A stretch of DNA of 64,000 nt from Psilocybe azurescens (lineage: Eukaryota; Basidiomycota; Agaricomycetes; Agaricales; Agrocybaceae), in assembly GCA_023853785.1 (NCBI GenBank), contig JAJIRX010000557.1, positions 248,001 through 312,000 on the forward strand, written 5' to 3'. A model generated the notes under the pieces. It did not search any database and was not told the origin of the DNA. It was given only the letters and a program-made list of their open reading frames with translations. A program made the position numbers and the translations under genes. Shown in pieces: positions 45,247-58,100 of this stretch; position 1 is the stretch's first letter; every line of letters starts with the position of its first letter.

Positions 45247-47020
45247 ATGCGTCCTAAACATACACAACATCCTCTGCCAGCATTTCCTGTGTATTCATGT
45301 GCCTTTCTGTCACAGACTGAAATGGTTTTGGGAGGCGGGGGAGGTGCTTCTAGAAGTGGTATTAAGAATAAACTTGTCAGTGGGAGCTTTCGTACCAGAT
45401 AAAAATTTCAAGTTGATATCTGCACATATAGCGTCTTTACAACGTAGGCGATAACCGCTCTATCGAGCTAAAGGACGAATATGAGTTGGAGAGGGGCGAA
45501 GACGCTCCTATGAGTATGGCTGCCCACCGAGAGGTGAGCTTCGGTCTTTCTGTGGCGTCATCTCCGGTCCAACCTGTCATAGACTGGAATCATTATATGT
45601 GGTGTTAACAGTGTAGAAGAGAAGCTGTTGAAAGGCGAGAACGAGAACTGCCGAACGTTCAGCACAAACGCGGCAAAGTATGTTCATTTCAGTTTCTTCG
45701 CAATCATGAAGGAAATATTCATATTTAATCATAGAATCAAGCCACTGACGACAATAAATACGATACCCGTCGTCGCTGACAAGGACGACTTCCAAGTCAG
45801 TCCAAGTCCATTTGACCCCGAGCCCACATGATATTAACGGAAGTGTAGAAAGTTACGGTGTTGTCGCCGGATGGAACCCTGTTAGCGGTAGCCGGCTCAA
45901 ACGACGTTCGTAACCCCATTGTTCATATTTTCTGTATGATCCCATGCTGACTATGCGTATTTGCAGTTGACCCTTCTTTCATTCCCATCTTTGCGACCCA
46001 TCGCCGACACCATTCATGTCGAGAAAGACATTTACGATGCATCTTTCTCGGACAACAACGTTTGTGCTGCCTTGTATAATTCTTTCTTTGGCTGATTTTT
46101 CTGTTAGTTGGTAATTACCACAACACACAACCTTTTCGTTTATGGTCTGCCCACAACAACTCTCCCGAAATCCCCAACCACGACATCACCCAAAAAGAGC
46201 AAAAGAAAAGCAAAGCGGCCACCAATGAACCGAATGAAAAGCTTCTAACTCTGGAATTGCAAAAGTCTGTCGACGTACCTTCATCAACAGGTGAAGGGAG
46301 CACATTCCGCGTTGGCAGGTACGCCTCCTAGATACATAAAACATCAATCCGCTATCTTACACCGCGACTTGGCAGATACCATCCTCAAAATGACAAGGTT
46401 TTTATACCGTCATTAACGTTGTACCCCCTCGTTCCCGCAAAAGCAAAAGTTTGAGCCGTCAGGCTTTCATTTGCAAATGGAATACAACTACATGGACACT
46501 GGAGAAATCAAGAAAAGTTGGCGACGGTGGACTTACTTGCGTGGACCTGAGGTGAAGCGGCAGCTGCTTATCGTTTGCATTTGACCGATTCATTTGAATT
46601 TATCGCAGCCCGGATGGCCGCTTCATAGGATATGGGTTCTCTGACTTGACGATAGGAATGTTGGACACAAAAACCCTCAGTGTATGCCATCTTTATTAGA
46701 TAGTATAGTAAATGCTAATGTTTTCTTTTTTCTAGCCCCTTGCTTCGATTTTGAAAGCTCATGAATTTCCGCCTACAATAGTCAAATTCAATTTAGAATC
46801 CACTCTGCTTGTTTCTGGCAGCCCAGACAACTCGATCAGGATTGTGACAATACCAAATGATGCTGCTGGCTCATGTACGAGTTCTCTTTTCCTCTTGATA
46901 TCAGTTTTACCTAACGAACTTGGAATAGCTTTTACCACGATAGTTATGATTCTCCTGGCCATTCTTGTTTTGCTACTTGCTGTGGCAGTCAGACTATATC
47001 CAGGTGGCATCGGTCTGTAA
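45247..47020 (+). CDS. SEC12: Sec12-like Sar1 guanine-nucleotide exchange factor (frame break near 46190-46216)
   Basis: A WD40 protein of the ER membrane that loads GTP on Sar1 and starts COPII vesicle budding. It begins MRPKHTQHPLPAFPVYSCAF and has GGGGGASRSGIKNKL. Propeller blades include IIICGVNSVEEKLLKGENEN, KVTVLSPDGTLLAVAGSND, FIGYGFSDLTIGMLD and VKFNLESTLLVSGSPDNSIRI, and a single C-terminal transmembrane helix is seen in TIVMILLAILVLLLAVAVR. Among A-rich runs at 46190-46216 the frame moves from LVITTTHNLFVYGLP to KLLTLELQKSVDVP, so one base appears to be missing. An upstream in-frame ATG at 45142 is possible but less family-like. NIPA is divergent and TAF9 converges. Confidence 0.88.
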
Positions 47021-47149
47021 TAAGGTGGTCCTACAGGGATATATATTTATATAGAATGAAATATGCTGTGTATAATACAATACAGGGTAAGCTTAATCAA
47101 TTACCATGTATACTGGAGTGTATGCATGCGCCAAAGACAAGTGTGGGTA

Positions 47150-48007
47150 TTAATCGTAGTCGTCTTCTTCGACGAGTTTTCTTTTCACTCCATTGGATGG
47201 TTCCACCAGAGATGTTGATACTTCTTCCATGCCATCACTTTCCTCGTCTTCATCATCGCCTCCAGCAAACAAGCCATCCTCCTCTTCCTCAGCGCCGTCA
47301 CTGCCCTCTTCATGTTCCATGCGCATACCTGCCGGCGTTCCAAGCATCTCGATATCGGCGGGAGTAGCTATGGCACTGATTGGGAAAGGCGCGTCTTCCC
47401 TCATAGGCTGGTCTTGTGATGGTGATCTGTGTGCTTGTCTTTCCGCGCCTATAGGAGCAGGTTCCATTTCTGCATCCTGCTCCTCTTCGGGCTCGGATTC
47501 GGACTCTTCAATTTCCTCAATTTCCTCTTCATAGAGTTTGACGCCAGGCGGAGGTTTGTTCGGGATCAAGTCAAAGTCAACAGAGGCAAGACATTCAGAT
47601 GCAGGCGGAAGACGGAGGCCAAAGACCTCTGGTACGGCGGGCAGCGGTGCTGCATTGACCTCGGCAGCGAGTGACAATATGTACTGGTGATGTCATTGAG
47701 ATCATGGGTGCTTGAAATCTGCTCTTTTGTTTTTTGACTGACCTCTTTGGGAACGCGTCCGCCGAACTCCCAGCCGACACGAGCTTGCACAGCAAGGGTG
47801 ATATCATCCATTTCGATCTTGCCAGCGCGATTCGCATGTTCGGCATAGACACTCGCGTCCGTAAGGACTTGTGTTGTGTACCTGTGGGAGAACTCGAGGA
47901 GCTGGTGCAAGACGCCAGGCTGCACATCCCTGAACAGAAGGGGCGGAAGAGAGGATCAAAGCAATTGCCCTAGCGGTGGTGGGGAGATTATCCGCTGGAC
48001 GAGACAT
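47150..48007 (-). CDS. TAF9: TFIID/SAGA subunit TAF9 (frame break at 47928-47930)
   Basis: A histone-fold subunit of TFIID and SAGA that pairs with TAF6. The first block, MSRPADNLPTTARAIALILSS, leads into DVQPGVLHQLLEFSHRYTTQ and SVYAEHANRAGKIEMDDITLAVQ (histone fold), and GGRVPKE|YILSLAAEVNAAPLP follows across one intron, then RLPPASECL. A long acidic tail (EEEIEEIEESESEPEEEQ) ends EEDDYD at 47150. At plus-strand CCC 47928-47930 one base is extra: SAPSVQ must continue with DVQPG, but the frame reads GCAAW. The family match is clear, so the gene is assumed functional. It is divergent from ISU1 with 256 bases between starts. Confidence 0.9.
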
Positions 48008-48263
48008 GCGAGACTCGAGTGTCCGTATGCTAATTAATGTGCAGCTCCAGTCCCAGTCCAACGCGTTCACAGTTGTTTGTTAATGACATTTGTTTGCCAA
48101 AAGACTCCGCCAATAGATAGTCAGATGTCTGTGATTGGCTCGGGAAGCGATCGAGCCAATGAGGAGCGTGTGAGCATGTGACTGGCTGGTGGCGCACCAA
48201 TGAATGACAAAGCCTGGTCGTCTCCACACTGGTCCTCACTTCAGTCCTTTACACCCATCGACC

Positions 48264-49057
48264 ATGTTCCGCTCAGTTATCTCAAACACTGTCCGCTCTC
48301 TTTCCCGCCCTGCCGCCACCAGGGCCACTTTCAGGCCAATTGCTGCCCGTGGCTATCATGAAAAGGTCATTTCCCACTACGAAAAGCCTAGAAACGTATG
48401 TCTGGTCTCTTTTAAAAAGTCTGGACCGACCCGTTTATCTGATAACGACATTTACAGGTGGGCTCACTCCCCAAAGGTGATCACGATGTCGGAACAGGCC
48501 TAGTGGGAGCTCCTGCGTAAGTCTCACAGCCCTCTTTCCAATGTCTTGCACTATGTGTGCGACGGCAGCCCCTGTTGTTCTGATGAATGCGGAGCTAACC
48601 GGAATATTTTCTTCATAGGTGTGGCGATGTGATGAAGCTCCAAATCCGCGTCGATGACGACGGCATCATCTCAGACGTCAAGTTCAAGACGTTCGGGTGT
48701 GGCAGCGCCATCGCTGCTAGCTCATACATGACCGAACGTGTCATGGGTCTCTCGCTCGACGATGCTGGCAAAATCAAGAACACCGAAATTGCCAAGGAAT
48801 TATGCCTGCCCCCCGTAAAGCTGCATTGCTCAAGTACGTCTCTTTGTCCTTGGGCGATTCACAAAATTCTCAAGGTCGCTAACTTTTATTCCTACTTAGT
48901 GTTGGCTGAGGATGCTATCCGTTCGGCAATTCGGGACTACCGTTCCAAGCGTGCCAATCTTGCTGACGGCAAGGCAAAGACGAATCAATCTGGCTTCATT
49001 GATGTTTCTCAAAATGCCCAGACGGGCGAAACTACCGTTTCGCATCAACAGACCTGA
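48264..49057 (+). CDS. ISU1: Iron-sulfur cluster scaffold protein Isu1 (IscU)
   Basis: The mitochondrial scaffold on which Nfs1 and frataxin assemble [2Fe-2S] clusters. An Arg/Ser/Ala-rich presequence (MFRSVISNTVRSLSRPA) precedes YHEKVISHYEKPRN. Three ligand cysteines are present in GAPACGD, FKTFGCGSAIA and KLHCS, and the Hsp70-binding motif LPPVK precedes the last. Introns lie after PRN (VGSLPKGDHDVG), within APA|CGD and within HCS|MLAED. A basic and acidic tail (NLADGKAKTNQSG) ends at 49057. It is intact throughout. Confidence 0.97.
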
Positions 49058-49260
49058 TGTGTTTTTCTTACCTCCGTCTTGTTTGTTCTACTCTTTGTTG
49101 TCGCATAAAAATTACCCACATTTCGTACCTAGTCTTCATTTTTATTAACCATATGTACTATAGCTCTATGCATACCACTACAAAGCTCTCTTGTCACATA
49201 CTCATTTGTTTTTAATGGACAAGAAAATACTAGACTTTGATTGTTATCCTCCATGTCGTT

Positions 49261-49403
49261 ATGTCACTACAAGCCAACATTGAAGACAAAGCGGAAGCCC
49301 TGCGGAGGTAAGTATCCTCGGACCTAGCTCTTTATCACTGCGTTACTCTTCAAGGACTGAATTGAATGAATTACCCAGATATTCCGTCGGCCGATGCCAA
49401 TAG
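49261..49403 (+). CDS. Possible small spliced gene (about 32 residues)
   Basis: ATG at 49261 opens a frame whose first exon ends in AG|GTAAGT (49307/49308), and an intron ending in TCAAG restores frame to a stop at 49401-49403. The predicted peptide is MSLQANIEDKAEALRR, then TELNELPRYSVGRCQ. It sits between the ends of ISU1 and PRP31. Short size and no recognised family make this doubtful. Confidence 0.25.
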
Positions 49404-49448
49404 TATGTAAACTCAAAAAGCAATTGAAGGAAAATCGATCTCAATGAA

Positions 49449-51655
49449 CTAAGCACCCTTCTGACCAACAAATGAAAATGTTCCACCACTGAACCATCTC
49501 TCGTTTGCTTCCTTTACTCGCTGTAGCTGCGTGCTGCGGTTGGTCAACTCGAAGCCTAAACCCATGGGAAGAAGTGATCAGATACAGCCCGAGATATTTA
49601 AGCCCGAGAATAAAATAAAACAAACCTTGTGAAGGTGTGACGCTCAAAGACGTCGCGGTACCCGAACTCTGCGACTGCGAGGACTGCGCAGAACGGGTGA
49701 TAGCAGCCGTGCGCAACTTGTTCGCCTTGGACATTTTTGCTAAATAAATTAATCAGCACAAGTCGCCGAAGCAAAGTAACATAGGCAAAAAGGAAGGTAT
49801 TTACCTCTACTTTTGGCCTCTCCCATCCCTGCTCTAACTTTGCCGGTGCCAACACCGATCATACCGAGTCCCTTCGTTTGGTCGAACGCACCGACCTCCT
49901 CTTCTGCCTCCCCAAACGCCATCCGGTTCTGCAACTTTCGCAGTTCAGTTTGAGCGTACGCTTCTTTAGCTTTACGTGCCCTAGAAAGTAAGGTATAAGC
50001 ATTCAGATTTTTTCAGCATAACACAATTCACAGGACATGGCAAGAACGCTCACCGTTTTCCACCACGACGTTTTTTCGGACCGTCTCCAGGAATAGGCAG
50101 TGCTTTCGTGACTTTCGAAGGCGGAGGTGCAGCGAGTCTGTCGATGTGTTTGTCGATCTTATCGCGAAGCATTTCGCCATATGTACCTGTTGATAAAATA
50201 GCCAACAACAAATTAATATTATCATGATAAAGGGAATGATGCAGAGGACTTGCCGTCTCTCCGTGACCTTTCCAAGTCCATACGCGCTGCAAGGACACAT
50301 TTAGCACCCACCGTGCGCTGTACCTTTAATTGATACTCGGGAGGCGTTTGCTGAACAATCTCGGACTGGAAAATAAATCCGGTATGCCGTTTTTGCGTGG
50401 CGGTCGAAAAGCCGGCTGTAATCTTTCTTTGCGCGCCAAGAAGCTACAGGAAAGAAAGTGTCAAAGTAATAATTGAGGGATGAATATTTTGACGTACATG
50501 GGCATTGCACGATGGCATTTTAGCGAGGCCCGCGAGTCCACCAGCGACTCCGAGCAATTTGGCGGCTGTGGTAGTACCAACAATAGCGGACAGGTTGGGT
50601 GCAAGTACATTCATTCGTGAACTGACATACATGAAAATCTGCAATTTAGCGATTATATAAGAAAGGTCGTTCAGGATATTGGGTCTTGGTGAAACATACC
50701 TTTTGCGGGCCTCCTCTAGTCTGTCTGCGAGGTCGCATGCCCGTTGAACGGCAGACCATTCTGCGTCGGAGAGAGGTTTTCCGGAGGTGGTGGTTGATGT
50801 TACAACAACGCTCATGATGATAGCTGGAGGAAGGACGCCTGAAAGATTGACTTTTGCGAGTTCCTATGCGCAATGAAAATGAGAGATGCGCGAGCAGAAC
50901 AATGAAAACAGGACGGACCTCGCTATTTGCTAGAGCGCGTACGGAGCGGATGTACATGCCGGGATCCGTGACGAGCTGCTCGAGCTCTGGGAAGCGAGGT
51001 GCATAATGATCTCGGATGAACTGGATGAAGTTATTAGATGAATGTGAGTTCGATCAATAGAAAATGACCAACCTTGTGCACAACGAGAATCTCGTTGTCA
51101 ACGTCGACGGAAAGATTGTTTGCCTGGACAATAACATTGTATTCTGGATTCAGATGTGCAGGAAGAGCCATTTGTGCATTAGGTGTGGGGTTGGCCTGGT
51201 ATTTCTCAATATCCTGTGGATAACATATCTCGGATCAGAATTTGAGGCCTTTCTAAAGACATTGAACTTACTTTGAGGATATCGTTCATTCTCTTGCTCC
51301 CTTCCAGTTTTGCGATCTTGCTGACATCCTCGATGCCTCCAAGCTCCATACGCTGCACATCCTCTGCATCGAGCTCGTCTGCAGGCTTGATTCCACCCTC
51401 CAAGACCAACCCACCAACCTCCATCGGTTTTCCGTCGGCACCTTTAGCAGCTTCGCCATCCTGGTCCTGGTCTTCGTCGTCATCTGACATATCTTCATCG
51501 GCGTCTCCGCCCATGGATTTGCGTTTTAAGCCATTGGAAGAAGGCCCTGGGAGAGATGAGGGGTCCTGGGGCTGTTGCTCTTCCTCTTCTTCTTCGTTCT
51601 CTCCTCCTGAAAAGCCTTCAAGATCAGCAAGGAGTTCGTCTGCGAGTCCACTCAT
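49449..51655 (-). CDS. PRP31: U4/U6 small nuclear ribonucleoprotein Prp31
   Basis: Prp31 binds U4 snRNA with Snu13 and holds the U4/U6.U5 tri-snRNP together. It starts at 51655 with [18 protein letters not shown] and an acidic region, then [13 protein letters not shown]. The Nop domain follows: [105 protein letters not shown] and AARMDLERS. Then the NLS-like [18 protein letters not shown] and a basic tail ending [15 protein letters not shown] at 49449. Multiple introns all fit. Confidence 0.95.
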
Positions 51656-52010
51656 CGGTTAATAGTACTGGTAGCAATGAAAGTGACTTGGACGCGTTGG
51701 ACTACAGAACAAGTGACCGTGAGAAATATGGCCACTTTGGGACAATGCGGGCAGACCAAGTTGTTAGCACTGGCAGAGACTTACATATTTGTTCTCGCGG
51801 GGGAGGATTACATATTTATTCTCCATTTCGTTGGTTATGAAAAAGCATCGCTGGCAATGATGGATGATGCTTTGATGGAGCGCAGATGACTTGAAGTAGA
51901 AAGTGACGACGTCATTGGGTTTGTCAGGTTGCGTCATTGATCCAAGGCGGAACTGATAACTGTGATTTTTAATTGACACAGTCTCTTCTCATCCCTCCTC
52001 TCTCTCAACA

Positions 52011-54406
52011 ATGCCTCCCGGTGTCATCCACGCTTTCAAGAGTATTTATTTGCCTTTAATTTTCTACGTCCCTCCCGCTAACTCTCTCTAGGTCTCATCC
52101 GTCATGGAAAACACCACGCAGAAGTCGCAAAACACGAACAGTCCCCGGCTCCTCCCCAGGCTGAAGACACCGCCAACTCACGTGGCTTACGTCACAATGT
52201 CCAGAACGAACCCTCCCGCCAGCCAGAGCAGACCCCTCCGGCAATGACCCCTCCAGCGAGAGAGGTCGCAGAGCAGATTGTCGACGAAGAGCGCAAAGCA
52301 AAGTCAAAGATGCCCACATACAAAGGTCTCGAAGGTTTCAAGTTGGAGGACAAAATGGGAGAGTACGTCAATATCCATCATAACAATGTTACCCAAATCG
52401 TCCTGATCAGCTGCTCAGCGGCGCCTTTTCCAATGTCTATCGAGCTGTTGATTTGAGCAATGCCAAGAAAGTAGCCAGTAAGTCGCTCTCTCGATTCTTT
52501 GCGCGCCTCATGGATGTTGACAATATATGCCTACAGTCAAAGTCGTTCGCAAATATGAACTCAACTCATCCCAAGTGCGTATATATATCTTACATGTTTT
52601 CTTTTTGCTTTTCATCGCTTTCTTTCCAATCCACTGACACTTTTTACACACTTTTTTGTTTCTTTTGTTTGGCCCTCTTGCGCGTCCTCTTGTTCCTTGA
52701 ACTCCAGGCAGGCGATAAACACTTGAACCCCCAGTTCAAGAAAAAAGCCGCGCGTTACAGAGGTGCCGTTTTACATTCATACCCTATCTCAGGTCTCTGT
52801 TTTGTGTTCTGACCTCGATCCCTCCAATAGCGTGCAAACATTCTCAAGGGTTAGTCTCCAAGACTTTGTCCCTAAATATCTCTCTCACGTTCCCCCAGAG
52901 GTCCAAATCATTCGAGGAACTTCGCATCCTTCTATCGTCAAGCTGTACTCCTTCTCAGAATCAGAAGAATACTACTATCTTGTAATGGAATGTATGTATT
53001 TGTCCTTCCCGCGGTTCTCGATCTTATCTAATCATCTTTCTCAAGTGATGGAAGGGGGGAACTCTTTCATCAGATCGTCAAACTCACCTATTTCAGCGAG
53101 AACCTTGCTCGGCATGTTATCCTTCAAGTAGCTCGTGGTATCAGGTACCTCCACGAAGAACGTGGTGTCGTTCATCGTGACATCAAACCAGAAAATCTTT
53201 TATTCGAGAGGATTCCGATCATCCCATCCAAAATCCCATACGTCGCCCCTACGACGAAGAGAAAGAAGATGAAGGCGAATTTGTCCCTGGTGTCGGAGGC
53301 GGAGGCATCGGACGTGTAAAAATCGCCGACTTTGGTCTCAGTAAAGTCGTCTGGAACGAAGAGACCATGACCCCATGCGGAACTGTTGGTTATACTGCGC
53401 CTGAAATTGTAAAAGATGAACGATACAGCAAAAGCGTCGATATGTGGGCCCTCGGCTGCGTTCTTTATACCCTACTTTGCGGTTTCCCCCCTTTCTACGA
53501 CGAGAGCATCAATGTCCTTACCGAAAAAGTCGCGAGGGGTTATTATACTTTCCTCAGTCCCTGGTGGGATGATATCAGTCATTCCGGTAAGAATCAAGTG
53601 GCTTTTTGTCATACATATGTTAACTTACTAATCTGTATCTAACAGCCAAGGATCTCATATCCCATTTACTATGCGTAGACCCTGCACAACGTTATACCAT
53701 CGACGAGTTTCTAAATCATCCATGGTGCAATGCAGCCCCAGCGCCACCACCACCTCCTACACCGTACGCGTACGGAAATCTAAAGGACCCACTTTCAAAT
53801 CGACCTCTCGACTCCCCGCTGTTATCGGCAGCCAGGGGCGGTCGTGGTTATGAAGGGCGCAGTCCTGGAATCGCCACGCTTAAAGAGGCCTTTGACATCA
53901 CATACGCGGTACATCGCATGGAGGAAGAGGGTGCCAGAAGACGAAAATACAATGGCCGCGGTGGTGCAGGTACTCGCGGATTTTTAACAAACCTGAATGA
54001 AGACGATGAAGAGGAAGCGGAATACGATAGTGAAGGGACGAGTGAAGACGAGGCGGAGCAACCCAGATACCAACAGCAGACGGCTGGTCAGCAGGCCCAC
54101 CAATCCGTTATGGAAGGGCGAGCTGGCCAGAGGGATCAAGGTGGCCGAGGAAGGGTTATCACCGCCGCAGGGGCAGGCCAACCTAATCCTACCCAAAGTA
54201 AAACTCGAGCACCTGGACGAACGAGAGCTGCCTATAAAGGATTCGAATTGGATATGGACGGTGCCACTCTTCTCGGACGAAGAGGCAAACGTGCAGTTGG
54301 CGTGCCGAGCCCGTTGAAGATGGAGGGCTTGCACGTGAATGAAGGACCTGCTGGGCATACGGCCCCCAGGGAGGATCTGCCAGCCGGCAGCCCCATGCAT
54401 CTATAG
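52011..54406 (+). CDS. CAMK-family Ser/Thr kinase, Rck2/Srk1 type (frame breaks at 53054-53059 and 53230-53233)
   Basis: The start at 52011 gives [11 protein letters not shown] and a Pro/Gln-rich tail-like N-terminus. The glycine loop is [15 protein letters not shown] (across an intron), the ATP lysine is in [11 protein letters not shown], and [37 protein letters not shown] (DFG) and [39 protein letters not shown] form the core. The Asp-Glu rich insert before DFG is unusual for CAMKs. The gate and pseudosubstrate region ([20 protein letters not shown]) precedes a long low-complexity C-terminus with [11 protein letters not shown] and many acidic and Gln runs. Single missing bases at GGGGGG 53054-53059 and AAAA 53230-53233 break conserved parts of the domain. 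Related kinases (Rck2, Srk1) act downstream of stress MAPK; that role is inferred from family. Confidence 0.88.
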
Positions 54407-55126
54407 GCCGTCGTTTGAACGGATGATGACCCCAAAGGCCATCCTCTTGACAAGCGGCAATTTTCTCTTACACCTTTACACACATCGGCACATATTCTAT
54501 TGTACACTGTCGCCATCGCCTATGATTCTGGACTCTCCGGCATCCTTTCTGTATCCTTTCTTGTGTATCATTCCTGCTTCCGGTTCTTCTTTGTTTGTTT
54601 TACATATGCCATACCGTGTAATCTACATATATCCCTACTGAACATCTTTCTGACATTCACGTTCAGTAACCTGTCTCTCATCTTCGATGCACTGCTGTCT
54701 ATTATCCTTATTTTCATTCTTCACATTTTTCACATTTTTCGTCATATTCTATAGCATATCACACAGACGGACAAACGCATATTGTAAGGTATACAAAGAG
54801 CAACGCACGCCTGCATATCCTCTCTTTTGGTCTTCTGTTTTACCACCCCATTTTCTATTCTCTTTCAGGCCCTTGGTCCGTTGCGTTCCATCCTACCGTT
54901 TTCGTTCGCCAATTCGCAGTTTCTCTCTCCATTAGGAATGTCTTTTTTTTTCCAATAAAGTCCGACGATTGCACATCATCTCCAACACCCCGCAGGCTGG
55001 TGCATTTACAAAACGACGTCATTCCATCTCCCCCTTCCCACAAACCCATTCATGATGGGCACTTGGGGTATCGTTTTCTCCGTTGGCCGTGTAGTGGTAT
55101 TATATATAGAGACATTTACCCGTCCC

Positions 55127-55153
55127 AGAGCCTAGCAGAGCCTAGCAGAGCCT
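55127..55153 (+). repeat. Short tandem repeat, 10-bp unit
   Basis: About 2.7 copies of AGAGCCTAGC. Minor satellite-like repeat in the gene-poor stretch. Confidence 0.7.
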
Positions 55154-58100
55154 TGATTCATATCCGTAAGACCAAGGCAATGCTCATACTTTGCTTCTGA
55201 TGTGTGACAACTTGAAATGAGGTTTGAACTCAACTAATCATCCAAATTGAATGTGTGGCGCATTTTAGAACAAATAATTACTGGATATAGTCGAATAAGG
55301 CACGGCTTGTCCAGGGGCCAGGAAGCAATTCACACAAAGACTTTCTAATTCTTTGTAGCTTGATCGCAGTGAGGGGCTCGGTGCTTCTTCAATCTCTGCC
55401 CTGAGTTTTTAGTTTGTCCGTAGTTTCGTGTGTCCGTGATGGGGATGCTAACTTCTCTCATAGTAGTGCCAGGACACCCGACACTGACACACAACCGATA
55501 TATAAGAAATCGTGGAAAAAACAACAGGTCGCAGAGAACTGGAGACGGGCTGCGCAGTCAATGATTTATTAAAACAGGAGTCCCGCGTAAATGCTTACGA
55601 CGGTAATCTGGTGAGCACAGTAAGCAATAGAGTAAACTTGAAGGTTGCTGTGAAACTGCAAAGGAAGTTTCCGTCTTCCCGTGTTCTCGTCATGCTCACT
55701 CAGTAACTTTAAGTGATCTAACCATAAACTCCGGTAAGGGGTGGGTACGTGTACATAAAGAGAAACGCTGACGCATGTATCGGAGAGCTTGTACACGGAT
55801 TTATATTAAGTTCGAACCCTGTATGTGCTTTATTCTCAAGTTTGAGGGACTACTGGCCTTTTATGGCGCAGTTTTCAGCGTACCTGTAAGTTATTTTGAA
55901 TCCTAAGCGTGGGCCTGCCAACCTTAGTCTCGCAAACATCCGGCGGAGCAGAGAAGATTCACTTGCAACTCTACCGAGCGATAGGAAGCCATCGATGTAT
56001 ACGCGCTGTAATCTCGGGATTGATGTGAGTGCCATTCTATAGGCGGCGTTGACGTTTGAAGATCATGATAAATCATGATCATCATAGAAAAGCACTTACG
56101 GTGATCCTTGCAATCAATTCTCGCCTTTGTTGTTCGGCGTGATTGAACGTTCTCCCCATTTGCTACCCTTGAAATGACTCGCAAAAGATCCGCATAAAGA
56201 CAATACCCCTTAATCTGGTCAAATGTCCGTTACCCTCTGTCGTTTTGAAATAAATACTTGCCACAGTTTAATCGGCGGCATAGATGCTGCTACGCATACA
56301 GGTCCATGAATATATAGTATTTGATGTGCTCGTTTCTGAGTGAAATAGTGAAAAAGGATACTTTTATTCGAAACTATGGACACTGGGGAGGGCGCTTATT
56401 GGAAAAATGATGGCTACGAGCAGCTGCAAGCCTACGATGTTACCAACGCATCATACATAGCTTTCAGCGTCGGACCGGCTGAAAATGCGTACCTCAGTGT
56501 ATATATCTATGCTATTCAAGTTTAGTGGCATTTTATGACCACCCTGTGAATTATCGTTCAATCAAAAGCAGCCTCACCGCGAATAACCGCTCGGAGCCCG
56601 TTTCCGCAATCAGTGAGTTTGAGTGGAATTTATGCAGATAGGCGAACAACTTTGAAGGGGTAAAACACTGTCGTGCATCTTCTTCTGCCAGCGTGGGTTT
56701 CGTTCCATAGTCCGAAGGAAATGCATGACAATGTGACTGGCTAGATGTTGAATTGGGGTAAATATCCATGAACCGAAGAGTGCTTGAAATGTCAGAAACG
56801 AAGTGACCTTCGTCGCCACGAATGATGTTTTGTTCTAGAAAAAAGGTATTAGAAAGGAAATATCTCTTTTAACTCGATCTTTCAAGTGGCTGGGGGATGT
56901 CAGCTATACCATCCAGTCCAACCTTTCGATCTGAAAGCCTCCGATATTCAGAGAGAGAGAATGTGCCATGGCGCTTGAAGATGGACATTCAAATCCTGTT
57001 TCGCCTAGTCCTTAAACAGGAACTCCTATGCTGTGTTCGTCGTTTGGAGAACCATTTGAGTAAAGCAATAGTGAATAGCCAGGACCCGATAATTCCAGAT
57101 CGGGAAATTGGTCATGTCTGAAAGTTGTTCGGTTGATAGATAACAGTTCCTCTAAGGACTTGGTGGAAGCCGCAGGGACAGCAATGAGCTGCAATTTAGC
57201 CACCGGTAATTATCGGGGATCAAATCATTGCTAAGGTGTTAGCATTTAGTACGAGATAGTTGCTGTGGATGGCCCGGCTTGCAGTAGCGGAGGTGAAAAC
57301 AAACTGACAAGATATCCAAATGAACGAGGAGTCAACGTTGAAGCGTCACAACCTTCAAAATATCGCGGTCGTGACAACCTCCATGTCAAATAAGAGACAC
57401 ACGGTAGAAGTCCTTAATTCGAAAAGCCATAATGCCGTACTTACGAAGTCTAGAGGGGGAGCACTCGACGATTTGTTGCACTAGTAATGATGATGGTTGC
57501 CAAAGCGGAGTCCTTTACTCTGCAACCTTGGTCATGGGCCTGGTCTCATGTCGAGCAGGTAATTTACCAAGCGGATCGGCTAGTGGATAAAGTCTTTGGA
57601 CGATCCTTTGAGGTAGAATCGATAAATTGGTGCATATACTCATACAACGTGAGTCGACGCGGGGTATATTCCAGCTAGCCGTAATCAACCCGTGGAGAAG
57701 CCCAGAGCCCAGAGTGGTTCGGAGTCCCAAGACAAAGAGATGGATGATATGGATAACAGATCGATAAGGCGTCCTATGCCCGAAGGCAATCGAAATAAGA
57801 TCACACAAAGAACATTGGAGCGAGAGAATGCTAATCGATATTGATAATGTGTGACTGCAGTCGGATACCTGCTTGTACAACCGAGAGATGGAGATGAGTT
57901 GTACTCCCCGAAGCTATGGCTCACAGTACGTGTGATTTAACATCGCACAAATGCCACCATTCGAGATGAATTGCTTTCGGTTTGACATGGGGTACTTTTT
58001 AGATAAGGATAGGTTCGTGATGGATAATTCGGGCTGTTAAGAATAGCGTTCGCCTGACAAAACATAAAGGGATATCAACGTCGTCCCATTGACAAGAATA

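Noticed and set aside
52350..52420. Frame break in the kinase glycine loop
   Set aside because: Using the second AG (CTGCTCAG) as the acceptor gives [11 protein letters not shown] in frame.
55800..55830. tRNA-like GTTCGAACC on either strand
   Set aside because: Flanks do not pair into a T-stem, and no cloverleaf can be drawn.
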